Positions 8,016-17,430 are shown, counted from the first letter of the stretch. The stretch is 24,045 bases of DNA from an uncultured Planctomycetaceae bacterium (GCA_903927685.1 CAIYOB010001403.1:1-24045), one strand, 5' to 3'. The notes: generated by a model from the letters alone, not told the origin. A program made the numbers and translations.

Positions 8016-9071
8016 ATGCTCGCGAATGCTCGAATCCTGATACCGTGGACGCTTGCCATCGTCGCCGCACTCGGCTCGCTCGGCGGGCTGGGATCGGCGG
8101 CCGAGCCAGTGCGAATTCGCGTCGAGCCGCTGACGGTGCCGCCGGCGACCCAGCCGTTGGTCTCGGTCGTCATCCAGAACATGCAGGACGCTTCGTGCAC
8201 GGGGGTCCTGTCCATCGGGGGACCGGCCGACTGGCGGATTGCGCCGGACCTCCAGCCGTTCGACTTGGCCGCGGGGGCGGAAAAACGCCTGGCGTTCAAT
8301 ATCGAAAAGGCTCGCAATGTCGAAGCCAATCTGTATCCGTTCAGCCTGCAGGCCCGGCTGGGCGACCAGCTGGTTCGTCGCGACCAGTCCGTGTTCGTCG
8401 CCAGCGCGCCGTACTCCAAGGCGACGGTGGACGGCCGGATCGACGAGTGGCGGGATGCGATTCCGGTGACGTTCGAGCAGGGTGGTCGGCGGACGACGAT
8501 CAGTACCTTCTGGCAGCGCAAGCGGTTCGGCCTGCTGATCGCCGTTCAAGAACAGCAACTCGTCGGCTACACGGGCCCGGACGGCCCGCCGTGCGACGCA
8601 GTCCAATTGGCGATCTCGTCGCCGGAGCCCGCGGACACGAGCGGCATGCAGGCCGCCCGCCGCTACGAATTCCTGTTCGTCCCGGCAGGCGGCGGAGCCA
8701 AGTGCTTTCAACTGGCCGGTTGGGACACGCCGCGCGAACGGGCCGAGGAATCGCAGCGTTTGGAGTCCTTGGTGTGCGACGTCGCCGAGACGGCGATCGT
8801 GCGGGACGGCGAGGTGACCTATTATGAATGCTCGCTGCCTTTCAGCCTGCTGCGCGAGGCGATTGAGCCGGCCGAAGGGCGAGAGTTTTTCTTGTCCGTG
8901 CTGGTCCACGATCCTGACGGAACGGGTCTGCGGGATCTGGGCCGAGCCGCCGGGTTGTGGGCGCAACCGGAGGATGCCCGGGCTTGGAGTCGCTGGCGGC
9001 CAATGGCTGCGGGCGGCGAGCCGCCGCTGGGCAATCGAGTGCGTTGGGGGCTGTGTACGTCCAAGTATTGA
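8016..9071 (+). CDS. Exported CBM9-like (DOMON-fold) protein
   Basis: This encodes a 351-residue protein. The ATG at 8016 follows an AAGGG ribosome-binding site and opens a signal peptide (ILIPWTLAIVAALGSLGGLG, cleavage near GSAAE). Residues about 30-135 look like an immunoglobulin-like NEW3-type domain (VSVVIQNMQDASCTGVLSI, then AGAEKRLAFNIEKA). From about 140, KATVDGRIDEWRDAIPVTFE starts a carbohydrate-binding module 9-like domain, a fold common in secreted planctomycete proteins. No catalytic motif is seen. It heads a run of exported and sugar-related genes, so a role in binding a glycan or sugar outside the cytoplasm is a reasonable inference. A direct ligand is unknown. Confidence 0.6.
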   Translation: MLANARILIPWTLAIVAALGSLGGLGSAAEPVRIRVEPLTVPPATQPLVSVVIQNMQDASCTGVLSIGGPADWRIAPDLQPFDLAAGAEKRLAFNIEKARNVEANLYPFSLQARLGDQLVRRDQSVFVASAPYSKATVDGRIDEWRDAIPVTFEQGGRRTTISTFWQRKRFGLLIAVQEQQLVGYTGPDGPPCDAVQLAISSPEPADTSGMQAARRYEFLFVPAGGGAKCFQLAGWDTPRERAEESQRLESLVCDVAETAIVRDGEVTYYECSLPFSLLREAIEPAEGREFFLSVLVHDPDGTGLRDLGRAAGLWAQPEDARAWSRWRPMAAGGEPPLGNRVRWGLCTSKY

Positions 9072-9101
9072 CGGGCGGGCTGCGGAGGCTTGCCCCGCCC
9101 G
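9072..9101 (+). terminator. Strong hairpin directly after a stop codon
   Basis: CGGGCGGG (9072-9079) and CCCGCCCG (9094-9101) form a perfect 8-bp GC stem with a 14-nt loop, starting on the base after the TGA of the CBM9-like gene. No T-tract follows, and the next gene begins 30 nt later. It may be a partial terminator or an mRNA 3'-end stabiliser rather than a full stop. Confidence 0.45.
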
Positions 9102-9131
9102 AGAGACACTGAGTACGAAAGGGGATATCCG

Positions 9132-10214
9132 ATGACCTTCGTTTTGTCTTGTCGAACGAGCGGCGGGCTGGCCGCCTGGTTTGTCGCGGCGTGCACGCTG
9201 ACCAGTCTCCCCGCGCAGGGGCCTGCGGCGGACGACGTGTGGCAGAGTCCGCCGGCCCAGTCGGCCGGCGGCTCGCTCGTGTTCCGCGCGGTGTTGGTCG
9301 AGGACCAGGACGAGCAGCCGGCGGCGGCCGGGAAAGCGGCGGCGGTGCAGTTGAAGGCCGCCATGGGCGACGTGCCGTTGAAGGCGGTGATCGTCTCTGA
9401 GTGTTTCGAGGATCTGGAGAACAAGCAGGCTCTGCTGGCCGGCATCGGCTCGGTCTTTCCGGCCGACCTGATCTTCGGCCAGTCCACCTACGGCTCGTTC
9501 ACGCAGGCCGGCTGCGGGGGCTTTGACACCGTGTGCCTGCTGGGCATCGGCGGCGACGGGATCGGCGTTTCGGCGGCATTGGTCAGGGACTTGGGGGTTG
9601 CCAAGCTGACGTTCGAGGAGCACGAGGCCCAGATCAAGCAACGGCTGCACGAGTCCGGGGCGGCGCTGGTGGACAAGCTGGCACGGGGCGAACGCGATCG
9701 GCTGGCCGTATTGCTGGCCGATGCGCATTCTCCGAAGAACCAGTTCCTGGTCGAAGGCGTCCAGCAGCGACTGGGCGGCGAGTTTCCCATCACCGGGGGC
9801 AGCGCGAACAAGAACGCGGGCCAGACGTTTGTCTATTTCCGCGGACAGGCGCACAGCGACAGCGCCCTGGCCTTGATGCTGTCGGGCGATTTCCGTGTGA
9901 CGCTGGCCGGCCGCAAGGCGATGGACAACGACCAGGTGATCGCCACGGCGCGCGAAGCGGCCGACAAGACGTTGGCCGCGACGACGGGCAAGCCGCAAGC
10001 CGTGCTGGCGTTCAACTGTGCCGGCCGGCGCGGGAAGCTGAAGCGGCCGGCGGACGAGTTGGAGGCGATCCAGGTCGCTCTGGGCAAGGAGTTGCCCTTG
10101 TTCGGCTGCTACTGCGCCGGCGAAGTCGGACCGTTGGACACCGCCGAGAAGGTGCCCCAAGTACTCAGCGGCGGCAGCGGCTGGCACGTGATGTTCACCG
10201 TGATTGCCCGGTAG
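9132..10214 (+). CDS. Exported FIST-domain protein
   Basis: This encodes a 360-residue protein. The ATG at 9132 has an AAAGGGG ribosome-binding site 7 nt upstream. The N-terminus reads as a signal peptide (GGLAAWFVAACTLTSLPAQG, cleavage near GPAADD). The body matches the FIST N/C layout: SLVFRAVLVEDQDEQPAAAG, then LFGCYCAGEVGP near the C-terminus, which is the conserved FIST_C turn, with a Gly-rich middle. FIST domains are usually part of cytoplasmic signalling proteins and are thought to bind small ligands such as amino acids. Here there is no output domain and the protein seems to be exported. It lies between the CBM9-like and alpha-galactosidase genes, suggesting a periplasmic binding role. 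This is inference; a substrate cannot be named. Confidence 0.72.
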   Translation: MTFVLSCRTSGGLAAWFVAACTLTSLPAQGPAADDVWQSPPAQSAGGSLVFRAVLVEDQDEQPAAAGKAAAVQLKAAMGDVPLKAVIVSECFEDLENKQALLAGIGSVFPADLIFGQSTYGSFTQAGCGGFDTVCLLGIGGDGIGVSAALVRDLGVAKLTFEEHEAQIKQRLHESGAALVDKLARGERDRLAVLLADAHSPKNQFLVEGVQQRLGGEFPITGGSANKNAGQTFVYFRGQAHSDSALALMLSGDFRVTLAGRKAMDNDQVIATAREAADKTLAATTGKPQAVLAFNCAGRRGKLKRPADELEAIQVALGKELPLFGCYCAGEVGPLDTAEKVPQVLSGGSGWHVMFTVIAR

Positions 10215-10265
10215 CCCCGGCGTCCCTCGCCTCCGCAAACCCGTCCACGCCTGAGGAGAAACAAA

Positions 10266-13200
10266 GTGGCAGCACGCAACCTGTGGCACGTTCCTGTTTG
10301 GGCCGGTTTGGCGTTCGTGGCCGCCCCGGGCACGCTGGCAACGTCCGCGATCGGTTCCGAGAACCCGGAGATCCGCAACGAGACGTTTTCCGTCAGCTGG
10401 GACGCGCAAAGGGGGCTGTCGATCACCGCCGCCGGTGCCTCGCGTCCGTTCGTCACCGCGGGAGAACTGCGTGCCGCCGGGCCAAACGCAAGCGTCTCGC
10501 AAATCGTCGATCCACGGTTCGGCCGGGTCCAGGTGTTGCGGGTCAGTCACGCCCAGGCGGGCGACGACGAAATCCTGCTGGCGGACGGACTGCCGTTCGT
10601 GCTGATCCGTCCAGCCCTGCGCAATTCGACCGGCGAGGTTTCGACAGTGCGGCAAGTCCAGGCGTGCCGCATGGCATTGGACTTGGGGATGGCGACCGAG
10701 GCCATTCGCGTGCTGGGCACTGGCGGGCTGGCAAGTCCGGCGGACAAGCCGGGAAGCTACATGTGGATGGCTGCGGCCGATCCGCCCAGTCGCCGTGGCG
10801 TGGTGGCCGGCTGGCTCACCACCGACCGGGGCAGCGGCGTGGTGTCGGCGGCTGTCGAGAACGGCCAGCTCCAACTGAACGCGCACCTCGATTACGGACG
10901 GTTGCGGCTCGCCCCCGGGCAGACGGAACCGTTGGAGACGCTGGCCATCGGTTGGTTCGACGACGTGCGGCTGGGCTTGGAAGCCTGGGCGGATGCGGTG
11001 GCCAAGGTGCAGCAGGTGCACTTGCCGCCGCAGCCGGCAGGATACTGCACCTGGTATCACTCGGGAGCCTCGAACGAGAAGGAACTTGCGGCGACCGCCA
11101 CGCTGGCCGCCGAGAAACTGGCGCCGTTTGGCTTCTCCGTGATCCAGATCGACGACGGTTGGCAGGAAGGTGATCCCAAGGGCAACGGCCCGCGCAAGAA
11201 CTTTACGGCCTATCGCGCCGCTGGACCGTATCCAGGCGGAATGAAAGCCGCCGCGGACGACGTGCTGGCCAGGGGCCTGGTGCCGGGCATCTGGTTCATG
11301 CCGTTTGCCGGGACCTACAACGATCCGTGGTTCGAGTCGCATCCGGACTGGTTTGTGAAACGTGCGGATGGGACACCCTACGACACCGCCTGGGGCGGCA
11401 CGTGCCTGGATATGACGCATCCGGGGATGCAGGAGTACCTGCGCGGCATCGTCCAGCGGCTGACGCACGAGTGGGGCTACCGCTACCTGAAAATGGACGG
11501 CTTGTACACCGGGGCCGGCGTGCCCCAGATCTACGTCAACGACGCGTACAAGGAGGACGGGATCGGTGACGCGGTGTTTCACGATCCGGACAAGACGAAC
11601 ATCCAGGCTTACCGGGACGGCCTGAAACTGGTCCGGGAAGCGGCGGGGCCGGAGGTGTTCCTGCTGGGCTGCTGTGCCAACCAGAACATGCGGAGCTACG
11701 GCGGGGCCTTGGGTCTGGTTGACGCGATGCGGATCGGGCCGGACAACGGCGCTTCGTGGCAGGGAGTGCTCACGGGGCCCACCTACGGTTCGCGGAATTA
11801 CTTCCTGCACGGCCGAGTCTGGTACAACGATCCGGACCCCGTCTATGTACGGTCGGCGCTGACGGTCGAACAGGCGCGGGTCAGTTGTTCCTGGGCGGGG
11901 ATCACCGGCCAGTTGACGCTGGGCAGCGACGACTTTGCGCGGCTGCCGCCGGAGCGGTTGGCCATTCTGCAACGCGTGCTGCCGGCGCACGGCCTGCAAG
12001 CTCGGCCGATCGATCTGTTCGACGAGCCGTTGCCGCGAATCTGGCTGGTGACAGACGCACGTCGCGAGCCGCGCCGGGATGTGCTGGGGCTGTTCAATTG
12101 GAGCGACCAGCCGCAGGTATTCGACGGCTCGTTGGCGCGGATCGGCCTGCCGGCCGGCGGCAAGTACCTGGTGTTTGACTTCTGGTCCGGCGCGATGCTG
12201 CCGCCGCTGGAGGATCGGCTGCAACTGACGGTGGCCCCGCGATCGTGCGCCGTTTTGGCGGTGCGTGCGATTGCCGGCCATCCGCAACTGCTGAGCACCT
12301 CGCGGCACGTCAGCCAGGGGATGGTCGATGTGCTGGACGAGCGTTGGGACGCGGGCACGCGAATGCTGTCCGGCGCCAGTCGCGTCGTGGGCGGGGACGA
12401 TTACGAACTGCGGATCGCGACCTACACGCCGGCGGGGATTTGGCCGGTTGCCGCCGCGGACGTTTCCGCCGAGGATCGTCAGGCGGGAGTCGCGCTCGAG
12501 TTGCGCGAGGAGGCGGGGTTCGTGCGCGCGATCGTGTGTTCGCCGGCCAGTCGCGAGGTACGCTGGCAAGTGACTTTCCAGGAGACCCCCAAGCCCGAGC
12601 CGGAGCCTGCCGCGGTCAGCGACTTGCGGGCCGCAGCTACCGAACCCGGCGGGCCTGTCTCGCTCGCGTGGCACGGCAGCGGGCCGTTCTTTGAAGTGCG
12701 GCGCGACGACGCGATCTTGTCCCCGGCGCAAGGCGGCACGACGCTCAGCGATCCCACGGCCGACCCGGGGAAGACGTACCGCTTTGCCGTGACTTCGTTC
12801 GGCTTTGACGGCCGGCGAAGTCCCGCGGCGCAAGTTTCGGTCCAGACACCCTCGATCGATCCCGGCCCGCTGCCGCCGCTGCCGGACGTGAGCTTGACGA
12901 AATTGACCCCGCGCAGCGCCGCGGTCGGTTGGGGGCAAGTCGGTGTCGGACGGTCCGCTGCCGGATTGCCGCTGACGTTGGGCAAAGAAATCTACCCGGA
13001 CGGAATTGGCTTGCACGCCCAGGCGCAGGTTGTCTACGATTGCCAGCCCGGCTGGAAGCGTTTCGTGGCCGTGGCCGGCTTGGATGAAAGTCGCCGCGAG
13101 GACACCCGGACCAGCGTCGTGTGCGAGGTGGCGGCGGAAGCGGGCGGGCACAGAACGGTGTTGGCCCGTTCGCCGGTGCTGAAGTTCGGCCGCGTCGAAC

Positions 13201-13325
13201 GCTGGCACTTCGATGTCGCGTTGCCGGACGGCTGTCAGCAGGTGTACGTGCTCGTGGGCGACGGCGACGGCTCGATTGCCTCCGACCACGTGGATTGGGT
13301 CAATGCGGGATTTGTGACCAGGTAA
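10266..13325 (+). CDS. GH36-like alpha-galactosidase with FN3 and NPCBM modules
   Basis: This encodes a 1019-residue secreted glycoside hydrolase. The GTG at 10266 is preceded by GAGGAG at 7-nt spacing. A short hydrophobic N-terminus (VWAGLAFVAAPGTLATSA) is probably a signal peptide. The beta-sandwich N-terminal region runs to about 250. The (beta/alpha)8 barrel follows, with GYCTWYHSG, QIDDGWQ (D296-D297), the predicted nucleophile D411 in YLKMDG and the predicted acid/base D493 in MRIGPDNG, as in GH36/melibiase enzymes. An all-beta C-terminal region, then a fibronectin-III-like stretch (about 781-865) and an NPCBM-type module (about 876-1019, ending DHVDWVNAGFV), follow. It likely cleaves alpha-galactosides outside the cytoplasm. 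The exact linkage is not determined; another alpha-glycoside is possible. Confidence 0.85.
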   Translation: MAARNLWHVPVWAGLAFVAAPGTLATSAIGSENPEIRNETFSVSWDAQRGLSITAAGASRPFVTAGELRAAGPNASVSQIVDPRFGRVQVLRVSHAQAGDDEILLADGLPFVLIRPALRNSTGEVSTVRQVQACRMALDLGMATEAIRVLGTGGLASPADKPGSYMWMAAADPPSRRGVVAGWLTTDRGSGVVSAAVENGQLQLNAHLDYGRLRLAPGQTEPLETLAIGWFDDVRLGLEAWADAVAKVQQVHLPPQPAGYCTWYHSGASNEKELAATATLAAEKLAPFGFSVIQIDDGWQEGDPKGNGPRKNFTAYRAAGPYPGGMKAAADDVLARGLVPGIWFMPFAGTYNDPWFESHPDWFVKRADGTPYDTAWGGTCLDMTHPGMQEYLRGIVQRLTHEWGYRYLKMDGLYTGAGVPQIYVNDAYKEDGIGDAVFHDPDKTNIQAYRDGLKLVREAAGPEVFLLGCCANQNMRSYGGALGLVDAMRIGPDNGASWQGVLTGPTYGSRNYFLHGRVWYNDPDPVYVRSALTVEQARVSCSWAGITGQLTLGSDDFARLPPERLAILQRVLPAHGLQARPIDLFDEPLPRIWLVTDARREPRRDVLGLFNWSDQPQVFDGSLARIGLPAGGKYLVFDFWSGAMLPPLEDRLQLTVAPRSCAVLAVRAIAGHPQLLSTSRHVSQGMVDVLDERWDAGTRMLSGASRVVGGDDYELRIATYTPAGIWPVAAADVSAEDRQAGVALELREEAGFVRAIVCSPASREVRWQVTFQETPKPEPEPAAVSDLRAAATEPGGPVSLAWHGSGPFFEVRRDDAILSPAQGGTTLSDPTADPGKTYRFAVTSFGFDGRRSPAAQVSVQTPSIDPGPLPPLPDVSLTKLTPRSAAVGWGQVGVGRSAAGLPLTLGKEIYPDGIGLHAQAQVVYDCQPGWKRFVAVAGLDESRREDTRTSVVCEVAAEAGGHRTVLARSPVLKFGRVERWHFDVALPDGCQQVYVLVGDGDGSIASDHVDWVNAGFVTR

Positions 13326-13337
13326 TACGGTGCTGGC

Positions 13338-14534
13338 GTGACCTCGACTATCAACCATCCGTTGAATCGCAAGCTCCGCATGGCCTTGGTGGGCGGCGGC
13401 GGCACGGGACTGTTCGGACGCGTGCACGTGCTGGCTGCCAGCCTGGATCAGCGTGCGGAACTGGTGGCCGGTGCTTTCTCGTCGGACCCGGACAAATCGC
13501 GGTCGGCGGCCGCGGCGTTCGGCGTCGGCCGCCAGCGCGGCTACGGCTCGTATCGCGAGTTGATCGACGGCGAATTGCAGCTGCCGGCGGACGAGCGGGC
13601 GGACTTCATCACGATTGCCACCCCCAATGACACGCATTTCGAGATCGCCCGGGCGGCCCTGGAGGCGGGCTTTCACGTCGTCTGCGAGAAACCACTGACC
13701 AACGAACTGGCTCAGGCCGTACAGTTGGCCCGCTTGGCCGAGCAGACCGGGGCGGTGTTCGCGGTCGCGCATGGGTACAGCGGGTATCCGCTGGTGCGTC
13801 AGGTCCGCGAGATGATTGCCGCGGGCGAACTGGGGCGGATCCACGCCGTGCGCATCAACTATCTCCAAGGCGGCCTGTGGGGGCTGACGCCGGGGCAGAC
13901 TCCGGCGCGCGGAGCGTGGAAAGCGGATCCCGCCAAGGCCGGGCCGTCCGGGACGCTGGCCGATATCGGCACGCACGCATTCCATCTGCTGCGGTTCGCG
14001 ACGGGCCTGACGCCGCAGACGCTGTCCGCGACGCTGGCCAACTTTCGTGGCGTCCGGCCGCTGGAGGATTACGGCCACGTGGTCCTGCACTGTGCCGATG
14101 GAGCGCTGGCGACCATCTCGGTCAGCCAGGTCACGCACGGGCGGTTGAACGATCTGTCGCTGGAAGTTGACGGCAGCCGGGCGTCGCTTGTCTGGCGTCA
14201 GGACGAGGTGGACCGCCTGGTCGTGCGGCGTCACAACCAACCGGTGCAGATCTACGAGCGGAATCGCCGTGCGGCCTACAACGATGTCGTGCAGGCCGCT
14301 TGCCGACTGCCGGGCGGCCACCCCGAGGGGCTTTTCGAGGCCCTAGCCAACCTCTACGGTGACGCTTTCGACGCCATGGTCGGCCAGGCGACAGGGAAGG
14401 GACTTGCGGACCGTCGGACACTGTACCCGACGGTCCACGATGGAGTGGAAGGCGTGTACTTTGTCCAGCTGTGCCTGGCCAGCCACCGCCAGCAGGGAGC
14501 CTCGCAGGCGTGGCGGAGCGAGGTCTTGCAGTGA
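13338..14534 (+). CDS. Gfo/Idh/MocA family oxidoreductase
   Basis: This encodes a 398-residue NAD(P)-dependent oxidoreductase. The GTG at 13338 lies 12 nt after the alpha-galactosidase stop but has a weak ribosome-binding site; the ATG at 13380, just before the Rossmann strand, is an alternative. The Rossmann loop is ALVGGGGTGLFG. The family motif CEKPLT has E117-K118-P119, and the C-terminal catalytic segment is ADIGTHAFH (D209, H213). No Tat or Sec signal is visible, unlike many planctomycete relatives, so it is probably cytoplasmic. Members act on sugars, inositols or their derivatives. Placement after the galactosidase and before the Hyi-like gene supports a sugar-catabolic role. Its end overlaps a GTG (GTGA) in the next gene's frame. 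Confidence 0.88.
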   Translation: MTSTINHPLNRKLRMALVGGGGTGLFGRVHVLAASLDQRAELVAGAFSSDPDKSRSAAAAFGVGRQRGYGSYRELIDGELQLPADERADFITIATPNDTHFEIARAALEAGFHVVCEKPLTNELAQAVQLARLAEQTGAVFAVAHGYSGYPLVRQVREMIAAGELGRIHAVRINYLQGGLWGLTPGQTPARGAWKADPAKAGPSGTLADIGTHAFHLLRFATGLTPQTLSATLANFRGVRPLEDYGHVVLHCADGALATISVSQVTHGRLNDLSLEVDGSRASLVWRQDEVDRLVVRRHNQPVQIYERNRRAAYNDVVQAACRLPGGHPEGLFEALANLYGDAFDAMVGQATGKGLADRRTLYPTVHDGVEGVYFVQLCLASHRQQGASQAWRSEVLQ

Positions 14535-14569
14535 AACGTCAGCAATTTGCAGGTCAGCGTGGGGGATTC

Positions 14570-16447
14570 ATGAATCGCAAACATCGGAAATGCACTTGGA
14601 CTCGCCAAGCAGTCGCGTCGGCGGTTGGCACACTGTGGATCCTGGTCTTCGGGGCCTGCCCCGCGGCCGCCGAGGACGCCGCCGTCCTGAGCCGCGTTTC
14701 GGAGGACATCCGCGTGTTGTCAACCGACGAGATGGAAGGCCGCGGGCCGGGCACGCTGGGCTTGCAGAAAGCCGGAGACTACATCCGCGACCAATTCCAG
14801 GCGTTGGGCTTGAAGAGTGGCGCGTCCGACGGTTCCTATCGGCAGCCGTTTCAGGTCTCGCTCGAACTGAAGCCGATCCCCGACAAGACATCCCTGATTC
14901 TGCGGGGGCCGGACGGCCAGGCACGGACGTTACAGGCTGGGCAAGATTTTCAGGCGTTGACAGCCGGCGGTTCGGGGCAGGCTCAGGCGCCGCTGGTCTT
15001 TGCCGGCTATGGCATCTCCGCGCCGGCGCTGGGCTACGATGATTTTGCCGGCTTGGATGTGGAAGGCAAGGTGGTCTTGTTTCTCCGCCAAGAGCCCCAG
15101 CAGGATGATCCCAACAGCAAGTTCGACGGCAAAGACACCACCAAGCACTCGTACATCAATACCAAGCTGCAGCAGGCCAAGGAGCGCAAAGCGGCTGCCG
15201 TGCTGCTGGTCAATCCGCCGTTCAGTTCCGCGGCCGAGGGCGGCGACAAGCTTTCCGCGCCGAACGCCTTTGGCTCCCGGCCGGCGGAGATCCCGTTCGC
15301 CCAAGTCAGCCAGGCCATCGTCAACCAGTTGCTGGCGGCGACGCCGCTGCAGGCACAGCCCGACGCCAAGCTGACCGATGTCGTCCAAGTGGAACAGCAG
15401 ATCGACAGCCAGTTCCAGCCGGTCTCGCAACCGCTGGCTGGCTGGTCCGTGGAGATCGTGACGACGTTTGAGCGACCGCTGACCGACACGGCAAATATCG
15501 TCGGCGTCTTGGAGGGCGACGGGCCGCTGGCGCAGGAGACGATCGTGCTGGGGGCTCACTACGACCACATCGGCCGCGGCGAATTCGGCTCGCGCAAACC
15601 CAACACCGGCGAGGTCCACAACGGGGCGGACGACAACGCGACGGGGACAGCGGCGGTGCTGGAGTTGGCGAGGCGGCTGACGGCCCGCGGCCAGAAGCCG
15701 CCGCGGCGGCTGGTGTTCATCGGCTTCAGCGGCGAGGAAAAGGGCTTGGTCGGCAGCAAGTACTATGTCGACAACCCGCTGTTCCCGGTCGCCGACACGG
15801 TCGCGATGCTGAATTTTGACATGATCGGCCGGCTCCGCGATGACGAGCTGACCGTGTTCGGAGCCCGCGCGGCGGAGGAATTCTACGCGGTGCTGGACGG
15901 CGCCAACGGCGAGACGGGGTTGAAACTGAAGAAGATTGACAGCAGCCCGGCGATGGGGGACCATTTCGCCTTTTACCAGCGCGGGATTCCGGCCCTGCAT
16001 TTCTTCACCGGCGTCACCAACGAATACCACACGCCGGAGGATGACTTCGAGACGCTCAACCTGCCGGGCGTCGTGCGGACGATCGACTTTGCCGAGGATG
16101 TCCTGGATCGTGTGCTGAACCAGCCCGGGCGGTTCCAATACGTGAAAGCCGGCGGTGAGCAGCCGAGCCGGGGCGGCATGGCTTACCTAGGCGTTACCCC
16201 CGACTACACCGCCGGCACGGACGGACTGCGGATCACCGCGGTGGCGGAAAAGTCACCGGCAGCGGCAGGGGGCATAAAACCGGGAGATGTGATCCTGCGA
16301 TTCAATGATTCTGCGATCGCCGACCTGCGTGGCCTGATGGACGGCTTGCGAAAACAGAAGGCAGGCGATATCGTCAAGATCGAGGTTCGCCGCGACCAAC
16401 AGCCCGTCGTTTGCACCGTGACTTTGGGCAGTGCCCAAGGCAGCTGA
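14570..16447 (+). CDS. M28 family metallopeptidase with PA and PDZ domains
   Basis: This encodes a 625-residue exported zinc peptidase. The ATG at 14570 has a GGGGGA site just upstream; a GTG at 14531 overlapping the previous stop is in frame and is an alternative. The signal peptide ends near PAAAEDA. A protease-associated (PA) domain (about 140-300) interrupts the peptidase region. Metal ligands of the M28 fold are visible: H330 in GAHYDHIG, D354/D355 in GADDNATG, E389/E390 in SGEEKG (catalytic Glu and ligand), D417 in NFDMIG and H487 in EYHTPED. A C-terminal PDZ domain (about 540-620, GGIKPGDVILRFND) follows. This matches known bacterial aminopeptidases of this layout. It probably trims peptides outside the cytoplasm; its presence in a sugar-related run is unusual but not exceptional. 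Confidence 0.92.
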   Translation: MNRKHRKCTWTRQAVASAVGTLWILVFGACPAAAEDAAVLSRVSEDIRVLSTDEMEGRGPGTLGLQKAGDYIRDQFQALGLKSGASDGSYRQPFQVSLELKPIPDKTSLILRGPDGQARTLQAGQDFQALTAGGSGQAQAPLVFAGYGISAPALGYDDFAGLDVEGKVVLFLRQEPQQDDPNSKFDGKDTTKHSYINTKLQQAKERKAAAVLLVNPPFSSAAEGGDKLSAPNAFGSRPAEIPFAQVSQAIVNQLLAATPLQAQPDAKLTDVVQVEQQIDSQFQPVSQPLAGWSVEIVTTFERPLTDTANIVGVLEGDGPLAQETIVLGAHYDHIGRGEFGSRKPNTGEVHNGADDNATGTAAVLELARRLTARGQKPPRRLVFIGFSGEEKGLVGSKYYVDNPLFPVADTVAMLNFDMIGRLRDDELTVFGARAAEEFYAVLDGANGETGLKLKKIDSSPAMGDHFAFYQRGIPALHFFTGVTNEYHTPEDDFETLNLPGVVRTIDFAEDVLDRVLNQPGRFQYVKAGGEQPSRGGMAYLGVTPDYTAGTDGLRITAVAEKSPAAAGGIKPGDVILRFNDSAIADLRGLMDGLRKQKAGDIVKIEVRRDQQPVVCTVTLGSAQGS

Positions 16448-16488
16448 GTGACGGGCAGCCGGCATTTCTTTTCGCAGGGGGCAGACGC

Positions 16489-17424
16489 ATGCAGCGGCGG
16501 GATTTTCTTCAAGCCGGGATCGGGGCGGTCGCCGGTGCATTTTGTGCGGACGCTTGGGCGGGCCGGTCTCCGGAATCGGCGTCGCCGCTGCGACGGGCGG
16601 CTGGCGGGCGTTTTCCGCTCAAGTTCGCCCCGCACTTCGGCATGTTCAAGCACTCGGCCGGCAGCGGCTTGGTCGACCAATTGACGTTCGCGGCCGACCA
16701 GGGGTTCGTCGCCTGGCAGGACAGCGCCCTGGGCGCTCGGCCGGTCAGAGTCCAGGAGGTGATCGGCCGCACCTTGGCCGCGTTGGATATGGAATTGGGC
16801 GTCTTTCAAGCTTCCACGGCATTCGAGGAAGTCGACTTCGCCCGGCCTGGCGACGCGGCCTGGCAGCGCGTGCTGCGGGACATCCGCCACAGCGTGGAGA
16901 CCGCCCGGCGAGTTGGGGCCAAGTGGCTGACGGTCGCGCCGGGACGTTATCAGCACGGCGTCGATCCCGATTGCCAGGCCGCCAATTGCATCGAACTGCT
17001 CAAACGCTGCTGCGGTATCCTGGAGCCGCATGAACTGGTGCTGGTGCTGGAACCGCTGTACTGGGGGACCAGCCGCTCGGATGCTTTTCCACCCAAGCCG
17101 GCCCTACGGCCCGAAGGCATCTGCCGAGCGGTCGGCAGTCCGGCGTGCAAGCTGCTGTTCGATATCTCCCGCCAGCACCAGGGGTCGGCGGACCTCGTCG
17201 CGAAACTCGACGCGGCCTGGCCCGAGCTAGGCTATGTCTACTCCGCCGACAATCCGGGGCGGAAGGAGCCCGGGACGGGCGAGATCGATTTCCGCCGCCT
17301 ATTTGGGCATCTGGCCGCCAAGGGGTTCTCCGGGATTGTCAGCATGGAACATGGCAATTCGAGACCGGGAGTGGAGGGCGAGCAGGCGGTCATGAAAGCG
17401 TATCTTGCCGCCGAGGTATCCTGA
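16489..17424 (+). CDS. Tat-exported hydroxypyruvate isomerase-like TIM barrel
   Basis: This encodes a 311-residue protein. The ATG at 16489 follows an AGGGGG site and opens a twin-arginine signal (MQRRDFLQAGIGAVAGAF, cleavage near DAWA). The rest is a sugar-phosphate-isomerase/AP-endonuclease-2-type TIM barrel. Likely metal ligands are E188 (LEPLYW), D225 and H230 (FDISRQH) and E287 (SMEHGN). The segment ADNPGRKEPGTGEIDF is close to the signature of hydroxypyruvate isomerases. Exported members of this family are common in planctomycetes and their substrates are mostly unknown, so the Hyi reaction itself is only a guess. It is 41 nt after the M28 gene and 6 nt before the ABC gene, consistent with one transcript. 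Confidence 0.8.
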   Translation: MQRRDFLQAGIGAVAGAFCADAWAGRSPESASPLRRAAGGRFPLKFAPHFGMFKHSAGSGLVDQLTFAADQGFVAWQDSALGARPVRVQEVIGRTLAALDMELGVFQASTAFEEVDFARPGDAAWQRVLRDIRHSVETARRVGAKWLTVAPGRYQHGVDPDCQAANCIELLKRCCGILEPHELVLVLEPLYWGTSRSDAFPPKPALRPEGICRAVGSPACKLLFDISRQHQGSADLVAKLDAAWPELGYVYSADNPGRKEPGTGEIDFRRLFGHLAAKGFSGIVSMEHGNSRPGVEGEQAVMKAYLAAEVS

Positions 17425-17430
17425 CAATCG

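Noticed and set aside
5300..8521. A 1073-codon minus-strand open frame
   Set aside because: Antisense to the HzsA-related gene and the start of the CBM9-like gene, which carry recognisable motifs. Its own translation is low in normal protein character.
7998..14321. A 2107-codon minus-strand open frame
   Set aside because: It lies entirely antisense to well-supported plus-strand genes (CBM9-like, FIST, GH36, Gfo/Idh/MocA) and is Arg/His/Gln-rich, typical of a shadow frame.
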